Assembly: GCA_041399155.1 (NCBI GenBank)
Contig: JAWKTI010000001.1
Coordinates: 1,302,001 to 1,366,000 of the forward strand
Direction: 5' to 3'
Length of the DNA stretch: 64,000 nt
Source of the DNA: Zavarzinella sp.
Lineage (GTDB): Bacteria > Planctomycetota > Planctomycetia > Gemmatales > Gemmataceae
The notes under the pieces are model-generated. The model saw only the letters and a program-made list of their open reading frames with translations, had not been told where the DNA came from and did no database searches. Positions within the stretch are counted from its first letter, which is position 1, and the number at the start of each line of letters is the position of its first letter. Made by a program: the position numbers and the translations under genes. This document shows, piece after piece, positions 47,347-58,000 of this stretch.

Positions 47347-48237
47347 ATGGGATTGTTCGATGGACTTGCTGGCTTATTTTCCGGTGGTAGCAAAGGAAAG
47401 ACTGTAGATATCGAAAAACGCTTTCGCCTGAGTGGTAAAACAGGTCAGGGGAGTATGTCAAAAGTTTTCAAGGCATACGATAGTGACCTTGGTCGGGAAG
47501 TTTGTCTGAAAATTCTTGACAAGGATAAAACCAAAAAATTTGAAGAACGCTTCAAAATTCAGGGGCTTAAAAAACCAAGCGAAGGTGAAATCTCACTCAG
47601 CTTGAAGCACCCGAATTGTTTGACGACCTATGAATATGGGAAAACCACCAAAGGTGAACCGTATCTAGTGATGGAGTGGATCGAAGGGTTTGGGTTGAAT
47701 TACCTGATTGAAACCAAAAGCAGCCAGTTAAACGGAAATCGCGTTTACTACCTGACTCAATTGTGTGATGCCCTGGCTTACCTGCACGACAAAGGCTATC
47801 TCCACCGCGATTTGTGCCCGCGAAATATCATGGTCAACCTCGAAGGACAAGTAAAGTTGATCGATTTTGGCTTAACGATTCCATACACCGCTGAATTCTG
47901 TCGACCTGGGAATCGCACAGGAACTGCCGAATATCTGGCACCTGAAATCATTAAACGACAATCGACGGACCACCGTGTTGATCTGTATGCACTTGGAATT
48001 ACGGCTTTTGAAATCCTCACTGGTACGCAACCGTGGGAACGTTCAGTTTCCAGCGAAGACACAATGCGGAAACGCTTAAATAGCCCCCCACGGGAACCGA
48101 AATCGCTTAATCCAGATCTGGAAGATGATATTTGTCGCTTCCTCAGCAAATCAATTGCCAAAGAACCAGCAGATCGGTACCGAACTGCTGCAGCAATGAA
48201 GGAAGTGCTGGAATCGTTGGGCAAAAGCGATTATTGA
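47347..48237 (+). CDS. Serine/threonine protein kinase with HRDLCPRN catalytic loop
   Basis: A 296-residue soluble kinase. It keeps the glycine loop GQGSMSKVF, the lysine of CLKIL, the DFG motif (IDFGLT), APE and the DxxALG helix. The catalytic loop reads YLHRDLCPRNIM, so the lysine of HRDLKPxN, which helps position the phosphate, is cysteine. Catalytic aspartate and asparagine remain. The start is set at 47347, where GGGAG (47334-47338) lies eight bases upstream; the frame extends 24 codons back to 47275, just after the accD stop. A glycine-rich N-terminus (GLFDGLAGLFSGGSKGK) precedes the kinase fold. Confidence 0.9.
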   Translation: MGLFDGLAGLFSGGSKGKTVDIEKRFRLSGKTGQGSMSKVFKAYDSDLGREVCLKILDKDKTKKFEERFKIQGLKKPSEGEISLSLKHPNCLTTYEYGKTTKGEPYLVMEWIEGFGLNYLIETKSSQLNGNRVYYLTQLCDALAYLHDKGYLHRDLCPRNIMVNLEGQVKLIDFGLTIPYTAEFCRPGNRTGTAEYLAPEIIKRQSTDHRVDLYALGITAFEILTGTQPWERSVSSEDTMRKRLNSPPREPKSLNPDLEDDICRFLSKSIAKEPADRYRTAAAMKEVLESLGKSDY

Positions 48238-48320
48238 GATTTCATCCACAACGAAACTTTTTGTGCCACCGTGGGTTCATATTCCTGGTGATGATCAAAA
48301 ATAACCTTTCCCGGAGTGGT

Positions 48321-48989
48321 ATGATGCGACATGGCGTTTTATTTTCAGTTTTTGCATTAACCTCATTTTCATTTGGTGCTGATTCTGTGCCGGATCTCAA
48401 GCCACAGATGCTGGTCAAAAAAGAGATGATGCTGGAGGATAGTTTCAGCAAGCCACTCGCAGCAGATTGGAAAGTTGCCAAAGGAAGCTGGGTCGTTGAG
48501 AATGGATCGATCACTGGTAAAGAGTTGGCCGCCGACATGCATGGTGCAGTGATGCGCAGAGACATGGTTGGCGATTGCTATATCATTCAGGCAGAAGTTC
48601 AACTCAATGGTACAAAAGCAATTTCCTTCAGCTTCAATTATGCCAAGGGGCATTTAGGCCGAGTGCGACTCACACCCAAAGGGGTTGTATTGAGCAAAGA
48701 CGATCAGGATGGTAAGAAAGGGCCAGATAAGGCAGAAGTTATTGGTAAGTTGGACTTTGCATTCCAACAAGAAACCTGGTATACCGTGATGATTGAAGTC
48801 CACAAAAAGGAAATGATAGTTCAATTATCAGATAAAGTGGTTTACGGTAGCCACGAAAAACTCGATCAGAAAACTGCAAACTTTGGTCTCACGGTAGCAG
48901 GGGAATCGGCGAAATATCGCAATTTGAAAGTATGGCAGGCAGAAATCGACCCCACGTGGGAGAAAAAACGAGCGAAATTCCAAAAATAG
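48321..48989 (+). CDS. Secreted DUF1080-like (3-keto-disaccharide hydrolase-like) protein
   Basis: A protein of 222 residues, exported by a signal peptide (1-20), with a concanavalin-like beta-sandwich related to DUF1080. Typical pieces are WKVAKGSWVVENGSITGK, GDCYIIQAEVQL and NLKVWQAE. Some DUF1080 members hydrolyse glycosidic bonds of 3-ketosugars; others appear to be binding modules, and the short length favours the latter. The ATG at 48321 has GGAG at 48313-48316; ATG at 48324 is equally possible. The frame opens further upstream but lacks a leader there. It is ten bases ahead of the DUF58 gene. Confidence 0.82.
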   Translation: MMRHGVLFSVFALTSFSFGADSVPDLKPQMLVKKEMMLEDSFSKPLAADWKVAKGSWVVENGSITGKELAADMHGAVMRRDMVGDCYIIQAEVQLNGTKAISFSFNYAKGHLGRVRLTPKGVVLSKDDQDGKKGPDKAEVIGKLDFAFQQETWYTVMIEVHKKEMIVQLSDKVVYGSHEKLDQKTANFGLTVAGESAKYRNLKVWQAEIDPTWEKKRAKFQK

Positions 48990-48998
48990 TTGTAGCTT

Positions 48999-49907
48999 AT
49001 GAGAGCATTTTCATTTCAAGCGTTTCGCCCACCAGGTAATTTACACCTCATCGTGCGGCAAATTGTTGAAGGCTATCTGACTGGATTGCACCGCAGCCCA
49101 TTCAAGGGTTATTCGATTGAGTTTGCAGAGCACCGCCCATACACACCTGGCGATGAAATCAGGCACATCGATTGGCGGGCATTTGGCAAAACGGATAAAT
49201 ACTACATAAAAGAATTTGAAGAAGAAACCAACTTAAATTGCCATTTGATTATCGATATTTCGAAAAGCATGGCCTATCGCGGTAAGGGACAGTCGCTTGC
49301 AAAGATCGATTTTGCGAGAAGGCTGGTAGCAATCCTGGCATATATGTTTCTCAAACAGACGGATGCGGTGGGGTTGCTGGCAGTCAGTTCGGAAGTCAAA
49401 GAAAATTTACCCCCAGCCACCACGGTGAAGCATTTGTTGCGAATGTTTCAACTACTGGAAAATGTCGCACCAGCAGGCACGACAGAATTAAGTCAATGCA
49501 TTCAGACAGTTGCCTGCCAATATTTGAAACGCAGAAGTCTGGTAGTCATCTGTTCAGACTTTTTTGGCGATCTCGATCTGTTAACACAATCGTTAAAGTA
49601 CCTGCGACATCGCAATCACGAAGTAATCTTGTGCCAGATACTTGATCCTGATGAGATTCACTTCCCATTTACTCGAGTCGCACAATTTCGCAATATGGAA
49701 ACCCCCGATCAAATGGTGAAAGTCTCTCCCAAGCAGTTTCGAGATGAATACCTCAAAAACTTTGCCACATTCTGCAATCGATTACAAAAAGAAGCCAATC
49801 AGTTACGCATGGATTGCTGGCAGTTTTCAACCGATATTGATATGGGTACTGCTCTGGGAAATGTGATAAACATGCGTTTAAGGATGTTAAAAGGTGCAAA
49901 AAATTAA
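48999..49907 (+). CDS. DUF58 protein (von Willebrand-like)
   Basis: A 302-residue DUF58 family protein with the signature YTPGDEIRHIDWRAFGKTD and the metal-binding-like IIDISKSMAY (DxSxS-type). DUF58 genes are usually next to a MoxR AAA+ ATPase and vWA membrane proteins; none are beside this one, so it may have moved out of that set or work with a distant MoxR. No signal or membrane segment. It follows the DUF1080-like gene by ten bases, probably cotranscribed. The exact role is unknown. Confidence 0.92.
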   Translation: MRAFSFQAFRPPGNLHLIVRQIVEGYLTGLHRSPFKGYSIEFAEHRPYTPGDEIRHIDWRAFGKTDKYYIKEFEEETNLNCHLIIDISKSMAYRGKGQSLAKIDFARRLVAILAYMFLKQTDAVGLLAVSSEVKENLPPATTVKHLLRMFQLLENVAPAGTTELSQCIQTVACQYLKRRSLVVICSDFFGDLDLLTQSLKYLRHRNHEVILCQILDPDEIHFPFTRVAQFRNMETPDQMVKVSPKQFRDEYLKNFATFCNRLQKEANQLRMDCWQFSTDIDMGTALGNVINMRLRMLKGAKN

Positions 49908-49970
49908 TCCTTTTTTCTAATTTCGCATTATAATATATGTGTTATTTACCTACCTGAACCGGAATGCAAT

Positions 49971-51281
49971 ATGATTCATTCTCGTCGTGCGTTTTTGCAG
50001 CAACTTGGCCTGAGTTCAGCATCCCTCCCTTTTATTCTAAACCTACCAAGCTTGGGATTTGCCAATCAGTCTGCCAGGAAGCAACGATTGGTCGTGGTAT
50101 TCAGTCCGAACGGTATCGTTCCCAACCAGTACTGGCCAGATGCAGAAGGTCCCATTGGTGACTTCAAAGAAATTCTGAAGCCATTGACACCCTTCAAGAA
50201 CCAGACGCTGGTGCTGCAAGGTATCAGTGACAAAATACGTGGGGATGGCGACGGCCACATGCGTGGTATTGGCTGCCTTTTGACCGGCATCGAATTGTTC
50301 CCTGGAAATATCCAGGGCGGGTCTGATACGCCTGCTGGCTGGTCAACTGGCATTTCGATCGATCAGGAATTGAAAAATTACCTGCAGGCAAATCCCGCAA
50401 CCCGTACACGTTTTGGCTCATTAGAACTGGGTGTGCTTGTGCCGGATCGTGCTGATACCTGGACGCGGATGTCTTACGCAGGTCCCAATAAACCCAACAC
50501 GCCGATTGACGACCCTTACCAACTGTTCAATCGCCTTTATGGCAATATGAAGTCGAAAGAAGCGTTGGGCAGTGTGCTCGATGAGATTCAGGCGGATCTG
50601 AAAAAATTGTCTGGCAAATTAAGTGCAGAAGACAAAAAGTTGCTAGATGAACATGCCACTTTTGTTCGGGATATGGAACAGGAGTTGGCGTTGGGTAGCC
50701 AGAAAGCACTCACTCACCCTGTGCCACAATTGGACGCTGGTGTACGGGATGACAACGATAACCTGCCCAAACTCAGCAAAATGCAGATTGATCTGCTGGT
50801 AAACTCGTTTGCGAATGACTTCAGCCGAATTGCCACCTACCAGATCACCAATTCGGTGGGTGGGGCACGCATGACCTGGCTGGGTGTGAAAGAAGGCCAC
50901 CATGCACTTTCGCACGAACCTGACAGCAATACCGATGCCCAGACCAAGTTGGTGAAAATTAATCGCTGGTATTGCGAACAAGTGGCATATCTTGCGAAGA
51001 GATTGTCTGAAACACCTGAACCAGGCAGCTCTGGCAGCATGCTTGATCATACCACGATCATCTGGACAAATGAGCTGGGTAAAGGGAACTCCCACACGAT
51101 GAACAACATCCCGTTCATCCTTGTCGGAGGCGGTTTGGGCTTTAAGATGGGGCGGACAATTAAGTATCGCAATATCGCCCACAATCGGTTGTTGATGTCC
51201 CTGGCACATGCGTATGGGCACCATGTCAAGCAGTTTGGCAACCCCGATCACTGCAAAGAAGGTCCACTTCTGCTGTCGTAA
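49971..51281 (+). CDS. DUF1552 protein, second copy, Tat-type leader
   Basis: A 436-residue DUF1552 member with the leader [19 protein letters not shown] and the core motif [15 protein letters not shown]. The C-terminal part contains [14 protein letters not shown] and THSNTD-like histidine/aspartate pieces of the family. Unlike the copy at 30.9 kb it has no DUF1592-type partner next to it; its neighbours are DUF58 and, on the other strand, the heme/HEAT protein. It is therefore an unpaired paralogue. Its function is not established. Confidence 0.9.
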   Translation: MIHSRRAFLQQLGLSSASLPFILNLPSLGFANQSARKQRLVVVFSPNGIVPNQYWPDAEGPIGDFKEILKPLTPFKNQTLVLQGISDKIRGDGDGHMRGIGCLLTGIELFPGNIQGGSDTPAGWSTGISIDQELKNYLQANPATRTRFGSLELGVLVPDRADTWTRMSYAGPNKPNTPIDDPYQLFNRLYGNMKSKEALGSVLDEIQADLKKLSGKLSAEDKKLLDEHATFVRDMEQELALGSQKALTHPVPQLDAGVRDDNDNLPKLSKMQIDLLVNSFANDFSRIATYQITNSVGGARMTWLGVKEGHHALSHEPDSNTDAQTKLVKINRWYCEQVAYLAKRLSETPEPGSSGSMLDHTTIIWTNELGKGNSHTMNNIPFILVGGGLGFKMGRTIKYRNIAHNRLLMSLAHAYGHHVKQFGNPDHCKEGPLLLS

Positions 51282-51353
51282 TTCTGCATTTCACTGAGAA
51301 TCAACACGCGTCAGCGGCACATGTTTGAAAGTTGAATCCCATCTAAGATTTTA

Positions 51354-51378
51354 AGAGCAGAACGTTATTTAGTGCTCT
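51354..51378. terminator. Hairpin between convergent genes
   Basis: AGAGCA (51354-51359) and TGCTCT (51373-51378) form a six-pair stem with a 13-base loop, between the stops of the second DUF1552 gene and the dehydrogenase-like gene. It could terminate either; on the plus strand it is followed by GCCTTTATTT. It lacks a long T-run. Confidence 0.3.
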
Positions 51379-51382
51379 GCCT

Positions 51383-54300
51383 TTATTTCGGTGGTGGGGT
51401 CTTTAACGTTTGCAAATACGCTACCAGATCACGTAGTTCGCGTTTCGTCAGTTTTTGAATGATGTCTTCCGGCATTGCAGATTTCGTTGGACGAGAGCTT
51501 TCGACGTTCTCTTTATCAATGACAATCATTTTCCCTTCAGGCGTGATCAGATTGATTTCCCCTGATTTTTGTGAAGGTCGAAGAATTCCGGAAACACTTT
51601 TTCCGTCCAGTGTGGTGATTAAAACAGAATCGTAGCCCTTTGCAATTTGCTTGTTAGGTACTGCGATTGCTTCGAGTAGATATTCCGCATTTTTCTCAAC
51701 TGCAATTCCATCCAGCACTGGTCCTACTTCACCGCCAATACCACCCACGATGTGACAACGCTGGCACTGCACCGCAGAATTGTTGATGAACAACGCTTTG
51801 CCTCGTTCTGCATCCCCACCTGCAAGTGTCTCACGCCAGGCAGACAAATGATCATTTGGATTTCGCTTTTTCTCATATTGAGCCAGTAACTGCTTAACTT
51901 CGTTCGATTTACTGCTGCTTGCTGCTTCCAGAATATCGAGATGGAGTTCTGCAGGTTGTTGATTATCTAACAACAGTTTCATTAATGCAGTTTTCGCAGC
52001 ATCTGCTTCCGGACGATTCCATTTCGTAAGAGTTTTCAGGGCTGCCTGCTTTTCAACGACCGAGTTGGAATGGAAACCATCTTCAATCATTGACTTGGTT
52101 CGCTTCTGGTCGAGATCAGCAATGATCGTTCTTGAGGTGGCACGCACAAGAGGCTGGTCAGCTTTCAGTGTTTGATCCAAGGTGACGGCCAACTGTGGGT
52201 CTTTCAAGCTGCTCAATGCATTCAACGCTTCCGATCGTTCGACATCCGGCGCCTTTTTGTCCAAAGCAATAGCTGTCAGAAACGGAACAACTTCTTTAAT
52301 TCCCAACTTGGATGCGGTAGTGGCAGCCTGCTTCCGAATTTCTTCATTTGCACCGAAAAGTTTACCTAACTGCGATTTGATTGCATTCACCGCTGAATCT
52401 GCGGGACGACTCGGCAGAGCCTGGGTACTGCCATCGACAAAGTCCCGCCGAGGTGGTTTTGCCCAGTTAGCTAATAACTCCAATGCTGCTTTTCGAAGAT
52501 ATGGTGGCTGGGGGCTGTTAGCTGCAAAATCGACCAGTGCGTTGGCATTCGCGGGTTGACCCAGAATGTAATTTGCATTCAATGCACGATAAATAACCAC
52601 GGGTGGCAGCGTGGGATTGCTCAGAATTTTCGCAAGTCCTTCCAGATTCGATAGTTTTGGCTCTTCATCGATGATCGCACGTGCTGCCTCAGCCACTACT
52701 TTGGAATCCACATCTGTTAAAAATCCTTGAATTGCGGCGGAATTTTGTGCAATTTTCTCATCATCCACACTGGTTCCATTCAATTGCAGAACAGAATTTT
52801 TTTTTCGCAATGCAGCCACCACTGCTAGACGAATCGCGGGGTCTGGTTCTGATTTTGCTTTCGCCAGCTCGGTGGTGTCCACCTGACTTGCCAGTGCAAT
52901 GATCCCACCATGGCGGATGTAGGTGTCCTGATTGTTATTTTTGGCAATCAGATCAAACAGAGCTCGTTTCAAGGCGGCTGAATTTCTGCTATCGGGTGAC
53001 AGATTCCCTAAGCCGAGGGCTGCATTCAATTGCACTCGGGGGTGGCTGTCTGAAAGAAAATTCATTAATATTTGATGAGATGCAGTGGGGAGTTCACCAT
53101 ATGCCTTGATCGCAGCTGCACGCACCTGGTTGTCTGGTTGTTTTAAGGATTTTTCGAGCAATTCCTGAGCCGCGTTCACATTTTTAGCGATCATCGCAAC
53201 TGCCCAGAGTGCGTGTACTGCACCCAAAGCCGTGGGTTTTTCATCCAGATACTTTTCAAGATGTGGCAAGGAGCGAAACCCACGTAGAGCAAGTTCGAAG
53301 TGGGCCTCCTGGCGCACATCTCGGTGGGGGTGGGATAGCAACTTTATCAGTTTGGCAAATTCCATTTGTTCCAGACCATCTTTCAGGTAGTTCTGGGCTT
53401 CCTGAACTGCAGGATTCGACTGTGCCTTTTCATCGGAAACTTTGTAAATTCGGCCTTTCCCAGATGTATTCCAGCCTTCACTCCAGTCTGCCACATACAA
53501 GTTGCTGTCCGGGCCAAATTCACAATCGGTGGTCAGTGTGTTCCACAAAAATTGTTCTGAGCGGGCAAGCTCAAAAGTTGCCCCCTGCGGCTTCAGTTGA
53601 AATGCCCAAACGCCACTATTGCCGGACCCGCCACGAAATTCTGACAGGAAAAAGTGATTTTCATACTTTGAATCCAAACCAATGCCAGGGTAATAGGTCA
53701 GACCGGATGGACCGCTGGTAAAGTTTTTCCGTGGTGGCAGCAAATAGGCTGGGTGGTCAGCTTGATTGGGAACCCAAAGTTTCTCATAATTCCATGGCCC
53801 ACGATTCCCCTGTTTGACGGTACTGTCGTGCATGCCACTACCGTATTGGTAGCCAATTCTCCAGCCAGAATCCCCACCTTGAACCAAGTCAATCAGTCGT
53901 GCCTGGTCACCAGAATCGGAATTGTTGTCGACTGTGATCAGGTTGCCGTAATTATCGAACGCTAATTCCTGAGGATTTCTTAATCCAGTGGCATAAATTT
54001 CCAGATCACTGCCATCCAGATTGCACCGCAGCACGGCACCGGAATCGGGATTAAACAGCCGTTTACCTTCTTTTGAAGTGACATTCAGTCCCCGATCACC
54101 CACGGTAAAGTACAGTTTTTTATCTGGACCAATTCGCAATCCGTGTAAATCGTGCCCAATGAACGCGGTATGAACGCCATATCCACTGGAAAGTGATTTG
54201 CGTGCTGTCCGATAACCTGTGTTTTTCGGATCTTCTAACAGCCAAAGATCGGGAATACATGTGAAGTAAACATTGCCTTTTCGAGCGAGCACGCCAGCCC

Positions 54301-54802
54301 CCAACCCATCAGCAGCTTTGCCGTATTCATCATCAAATACTGTAGAGCGATCTGCAGTACCATCACCATTCGTGTCCTGCAGCAAGCGGACCCTTTCTTT
54401 TTCGCTCTCATAAATCTTTAAGAAATTTTTCCCAGCATCTTTCTGATAAATTTTCACTCGATCTTCCACCGTTCTGGCAGCCAGTTCATCATCCAGCCAG
54501 TTCATATGGCTGCGATTATCGGTGGTGCCACGGGAGTGCCGAAAAGTCTCTGCAACGTAGCACCGACCGTGTTCATCAAAAGCAATTGCAACTGGGTGGG
54601 TGACCATTGGTTCTGCCGCCCAGACGGAAACGCTCAAACTTTCGTATGATTTTTTAAATCTTGCGATATTTTTCTGGGCTTCGTCAGATGCCTTGGCTAA
54701 TTTGGGCTGATAGCCCGATTTTGGTGGCTCGGGATTGGCAAAAACGATGCACGCCATCCCCACCAGAAATGCTAACGGGAGAAGTTTCACTGTTCGTTTC
54801 AA
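51383..54802 (-). CDS. Large secreted dehydrogenase-like protein with HEAT repeats and C-terminal heme motif
   Basis: A 1139-residue exported protein of the planctomycete membrane-bound-dehydrogenase-like family. After a signal peptide (1-22), a PQQ/sorbosone-dehydrogenase-type beta-propeller (about 50-450: FDEHGRCYVAETFR, DLHGLRIGPDKKLYFTVGDRG, LRNPQELAFDNYGNL) is followed by HEAT-like helical repeats (about 460-980). A C-terminal cytochrome domain carries the CxxCH motif CQRCHIVGGIGGEVGP. The family is suspected in sugar or alcohol oxidation. It stands alone, convergent with the DUF1552 gene. Confidence 0.92.
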   Translation of the reverse strand: MKRTVKLLPLAFLVGMACIVFANPEPPKSGYQPKLAKASDEAQKNIARFKKSYESLSVSVWAAEPMVTHPVAIAFDEHGRCYVAETFRHSRGTTDNRSHMNWLDDELAARTVEDRVKIYQKDAGKNFLKIYESEKERVRLLQDTNGDGTADRSTVFDDEYGKAADGLGAGVLARKGNVYFTCIPDLWLLEDPKNTGYRTARKSLSSGYGVHTAFIGHDLHGLRIGPDKKLYFTVGDRGLNVTSKEGKRLFNPDSGAVLRCNLDGSDLEIYATGLRNPQELAFDNYGNLITVDNNSDSGDQARLIDLVQGGDSGWRIGYQYGSGMHDSTVKQGNRGPWNYEKLWVPNQADHPAYLLPPRKNFTSGPSGLTYYPGIGLDSKYENHFFLSEFRGGSGNSGVWAFQLKPQGATFELARSEQFLWNTLTTDCEFGPDSNLYVADWSEGWNTSGKGRIYKVSDEKAQSNPAVQEAQNYLKDGLEQMEFAKLIKLLSHPHRDVRQEAHFELALRGFRSLPHLEKYLDEKPTALGAVHALWAVAMIAKNVNAAQELLEKSLKQPDNQVRAAAIKAYGELPTASHQILMNFLSDSHPRVQLNAALGLGNLSPDSRNSAALKRALFDLIAKNNNQDTYIRHGGIIALASQVDTTELAKAKSEPDPAIRLAVVAALRKKNSVLQLNGTSVDDEKIAQNSAAIQGFLTDVDSKVVAEAARAIIDEEPKLSNLEGLAKILSNPTLPPVVIYRALNANYILGQPANANALVDFAANSPQPPYLRKAALELLANWAKPPRRDFVDGSTQALPSRPADSAVNAIKSQLGKLFGANEEIRKQAATTASKLGIKEVVPFLTAIALDKKAPDVERSEALNALSSLKDPQLAVTLDQTLKADQPLVRATSRTIIADLDQKRTKSMIEDGFHSNSVVEKQAALKTLTKWNRPEADAAKTALMKLLLDNQQPAELHLDILEAASSSKSNEVKQLLAQYEKKRNPNDHLSAWRETLAGGDAERGKALFINNSAVQCQRCHIVGGIGGEVGPVLDGIAVEKNAEYLLEAIAVPNKQIAKGYDSVLITTLDGKSVSGILRPSQKSGEINLITPEGKMIVIDKENVESSRPTKSAMPEDIIQKLTKRELRDLVAYLQTLKTPPPK

Positions 54803-55058
54803 AGAAGACTCCTGAACAAGTTTCGGCCAGTTATCTTACCAGATTTGTTAGTTCTGCGATAGTTTCTGAATGCAGTTGAACTGGTGGCTTTCTGAAAACT
54901 TGAAAGAGGCACTTTTTAATCGTTCAGCGAGAAAACAGGCTTTTGCTGTCCAGGTGAATAGTATCGTCGTATTGACGGGGAGAATTATCACAATTAAATT
55001 GGTAGTGCGGCGATATATTGGAACCAGATGACCTTCCTCAGGAAAGAGAGTGCGACCC

Positions 55059-58000
55059 ATGGCAGAAGATTCCGGAATGGAGATGAACTTCCTGGAAAAA
55101 ATTGGTGCAAAATTTACTGCATTCGGAGATGGGTTTGCAAGACTACTGACTCGAGTTTTTCGAACAAGTAATGAGCGATATGTGCGGAATCTGGGCTTTC
55201 TGGAAAGTAAAGATCCCAATCAGCCCCACTCGATTACCCCGAATTCCAAGTTAGCAATCATTAACGCATTGGAACCGCAGATGGCCGCACTTTCCGATGA
55301 GGAACTGAAAGGCTTAACAGTTAAGTTTCGAGAAAGATTAAAAAACGGTGAGAGCATTGAGGCGATTTTGCCTGAAGCGTTTGCCGCAACTCGGGAATCC
55401 GCCAAGCGCACCAAGAATATGCGCCACTACGATGTGCAGATTATTGGTGGGATTGTCCTTCATGAGGGGAATATTGCCGAAATGGTGACTGGTGAAGGGA
55501 AAACCCTGGTCGCCACGCTGCCTGCCTACCTGAACTGCCTCACAGAACAGGGTGTGCACGTCATCACTGTGAACGATTACCTGGCACGTCGTGACTGCGA
55601 GTGGATGTTACCGATTTTCCAGGCGCTGGGAGTTAGCGCAGGTTTTATCCAATCAGACATGGGTCCGATGGATCGTCGAAAAGCCTACGAGTGCGACATT
55701 ACTTACGGCACCAGCAGCGAATTCGGCTTCGATTATCTCCGCGACAATATGAAAATGGCGGCGTGGAATGATGAGCGATTTCATCCCTATCACCGTCAGG
55801 TGCAACGCAAACTGCACTATGCCATCATCGACGAAGTGGACAACATTCTGATTGATGAAGCCAGAACACCTTTGATTATTTCTGGTGGTGCCAATTCTGA
55901 CTTGCGGTTGTATGAAAAAGCCGATTCGATTGCCCGAACGCTGACCGATCTGGAAAACAAGGCACGTGCTGAACTGGCTGCCGCTGGAACACCAATCGAC
56001 GCCCCACTGAAACCGGGTGAAAAAAGGGAGTTGGGCGTTTATTTTGAAGTGAAAGAAAAGGAACGCACGGTAAACCTTACAGATAAAGGGGTGCGGGAAG
56101 CGGAACGACTGGCTGGTGTGGAGAGTTTTTACACCCCAGGGAATATGGAATGGCCTCACTTGCTGGATAATGCGCTGAAGGCACACCACCTGTATCGCGT
56201 GGATCGTGATTACATGGTGATGGTGCATGAAAATGAGAAAAAAATCATTATTATCGACCAATCCACTGGCCGGGCAATGTATGGTCGCCAATGGTCTGAT
56301 GGTTTGCACCAGGCAGTAGAAGCCAAGCACAAGCGCGACGGCGTAAAAATTAAGGAAGAAACGCAAACACTGGCCACCGTAACCCTGCAGAACTTTTTCC
56401 GACTTTACGACAAATTGTGCGGGATGACCGGAACCGCCATGACCGAGGCAAATGAGTTCTGGAAAATTTATAAGCTGGATGTGATTGCGATTCCCACCAA
56501 TCGTGTGATGCAGCGGATTAATCATCCTGATATGGTCTATCGCACCGATGAAGAGAAGTGGAATGCTATTCTGAGTGAAATCAAAGAAGTGCATGCTACT
56601 GGTCGACCCATTCTGGTGGGCACCACTGATGTGGCAAAATCGGAAAAACTAGCCGCCATGCTCCGTAAAGTGGGGATTAAATACGAACTGCTGAATGCCA
56701 AGCCGGAATATGTGGCACGCGAATCGGAAATTGTCGCCCAAGCTGGGCGAAAAGGTGCAGTAACAATTGCGACCAATATGGCTGGTCGTGGTACTGACAT
56801 TATCCTTGGTGGGAATCCAGAATACATGGCCTGGGCCCAATTGCGGCACCAGTATCCAAGTCGGCTGGAAGTCCCAGAGGATGTCTGGAAGCAGACCGTT
56901 GACGCGATTGAAGCACGGGAAAAGACCAAGATTTCCGGTCGTGAAATCATTGAAATGGGTGGCCTGCACATTGTCGGCACCGAGCGTCATGAAAGCCGCC
57001 GGATTGATAACCAGCTACGTGGTAGAGCAGGTCGTCAGGGAGACCCTGGTTCTTCCCGATTTTATCTTTCACTTCGCGATGACTTAATGCGGATGTATGC
57101 CGGGGAGTGGGTGGCAAACGTTCTGACCCGTCTTGGAATGAAAGAGGGTGAGGCAATTGAAAGCCGTATGGTTACCAAGCGGATTCAGGCTGCCCAGAAG
57201 AAAATTGAAGAATATCACTTCGAATCTCGAAAAAATCTGCTGGAATACGATGAGGTAATGGATGCCCAGCGGAAGCGGATCTATGGCGAACGCCAGCAGA
57301 TTCTTCATGGTGCCAACCCACGATTGAAGATCGATCGAATGATTCAGCAGCAGTTGGATGCGGCAATCGACAACTATCTGGATGAAAATTATGCAGGTGA
57401 ATCATTCCGAGCATTTGCTTCATCTCGCTTAAATCTGGAGTTTCATGAAGGTGACTTCGCTGGATTGAGCTTTGAAGATGCGAAGCATGCTGCAATCGAA
57501 CGTGCATCCAACAATTTGCAATTGTTTTTAACCGAAGCGATGGAAGAGAATCTGTCGCTTTCTGATGATCCCAGTGATTGGAAGTGGCAGGAATTCACTC
57601 GTCTGATCAATTCCCGATTTCAGCAGAACCTGCAGGAAAGGGACCTTAAGAAAATTGAGCGCGACGACTTGCAGGTGATGCTGCTGGAGAAAGGTAACCG
57701 GTATCTGGAAACGATCGATTTATCGGGTGGGGCTCAGTTCTACGACGAAACATGGGGCTCTTTCAGTCTGATGCAGTGGGCACAGAACAAGTTCCACATG
57801 GAAATTCCGTTAACTGCTTGCCAAGGCACTGATTCCGAAGTGAAACAGCAGTTATTGAAATTGATTGGTGAACATTCCATCGAACGGGATATTGTTTATC
57901 CTGTCAGCGTGGGAATGTCCAACTTCATGGCAGAATCTGGTAGTGGAGAACGTTACAATCGTGCAGGATTGCATCAATGGGCATTGCAACGTTTCCCGAA

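Noticed and set aside
50643..51251. A 202-residue minus-strand frame opposite the second DUF1552 gene
   Set aside because: Antisense to a conserved DUF1552 protein; no recognisable motif.
55653..56594. A 313-residue minus-strand frame inside secA
   Set aside because: It is antisense to conserved SecA motor motifs and reads as shadow coding with aromatic/histidine-rich sequence.
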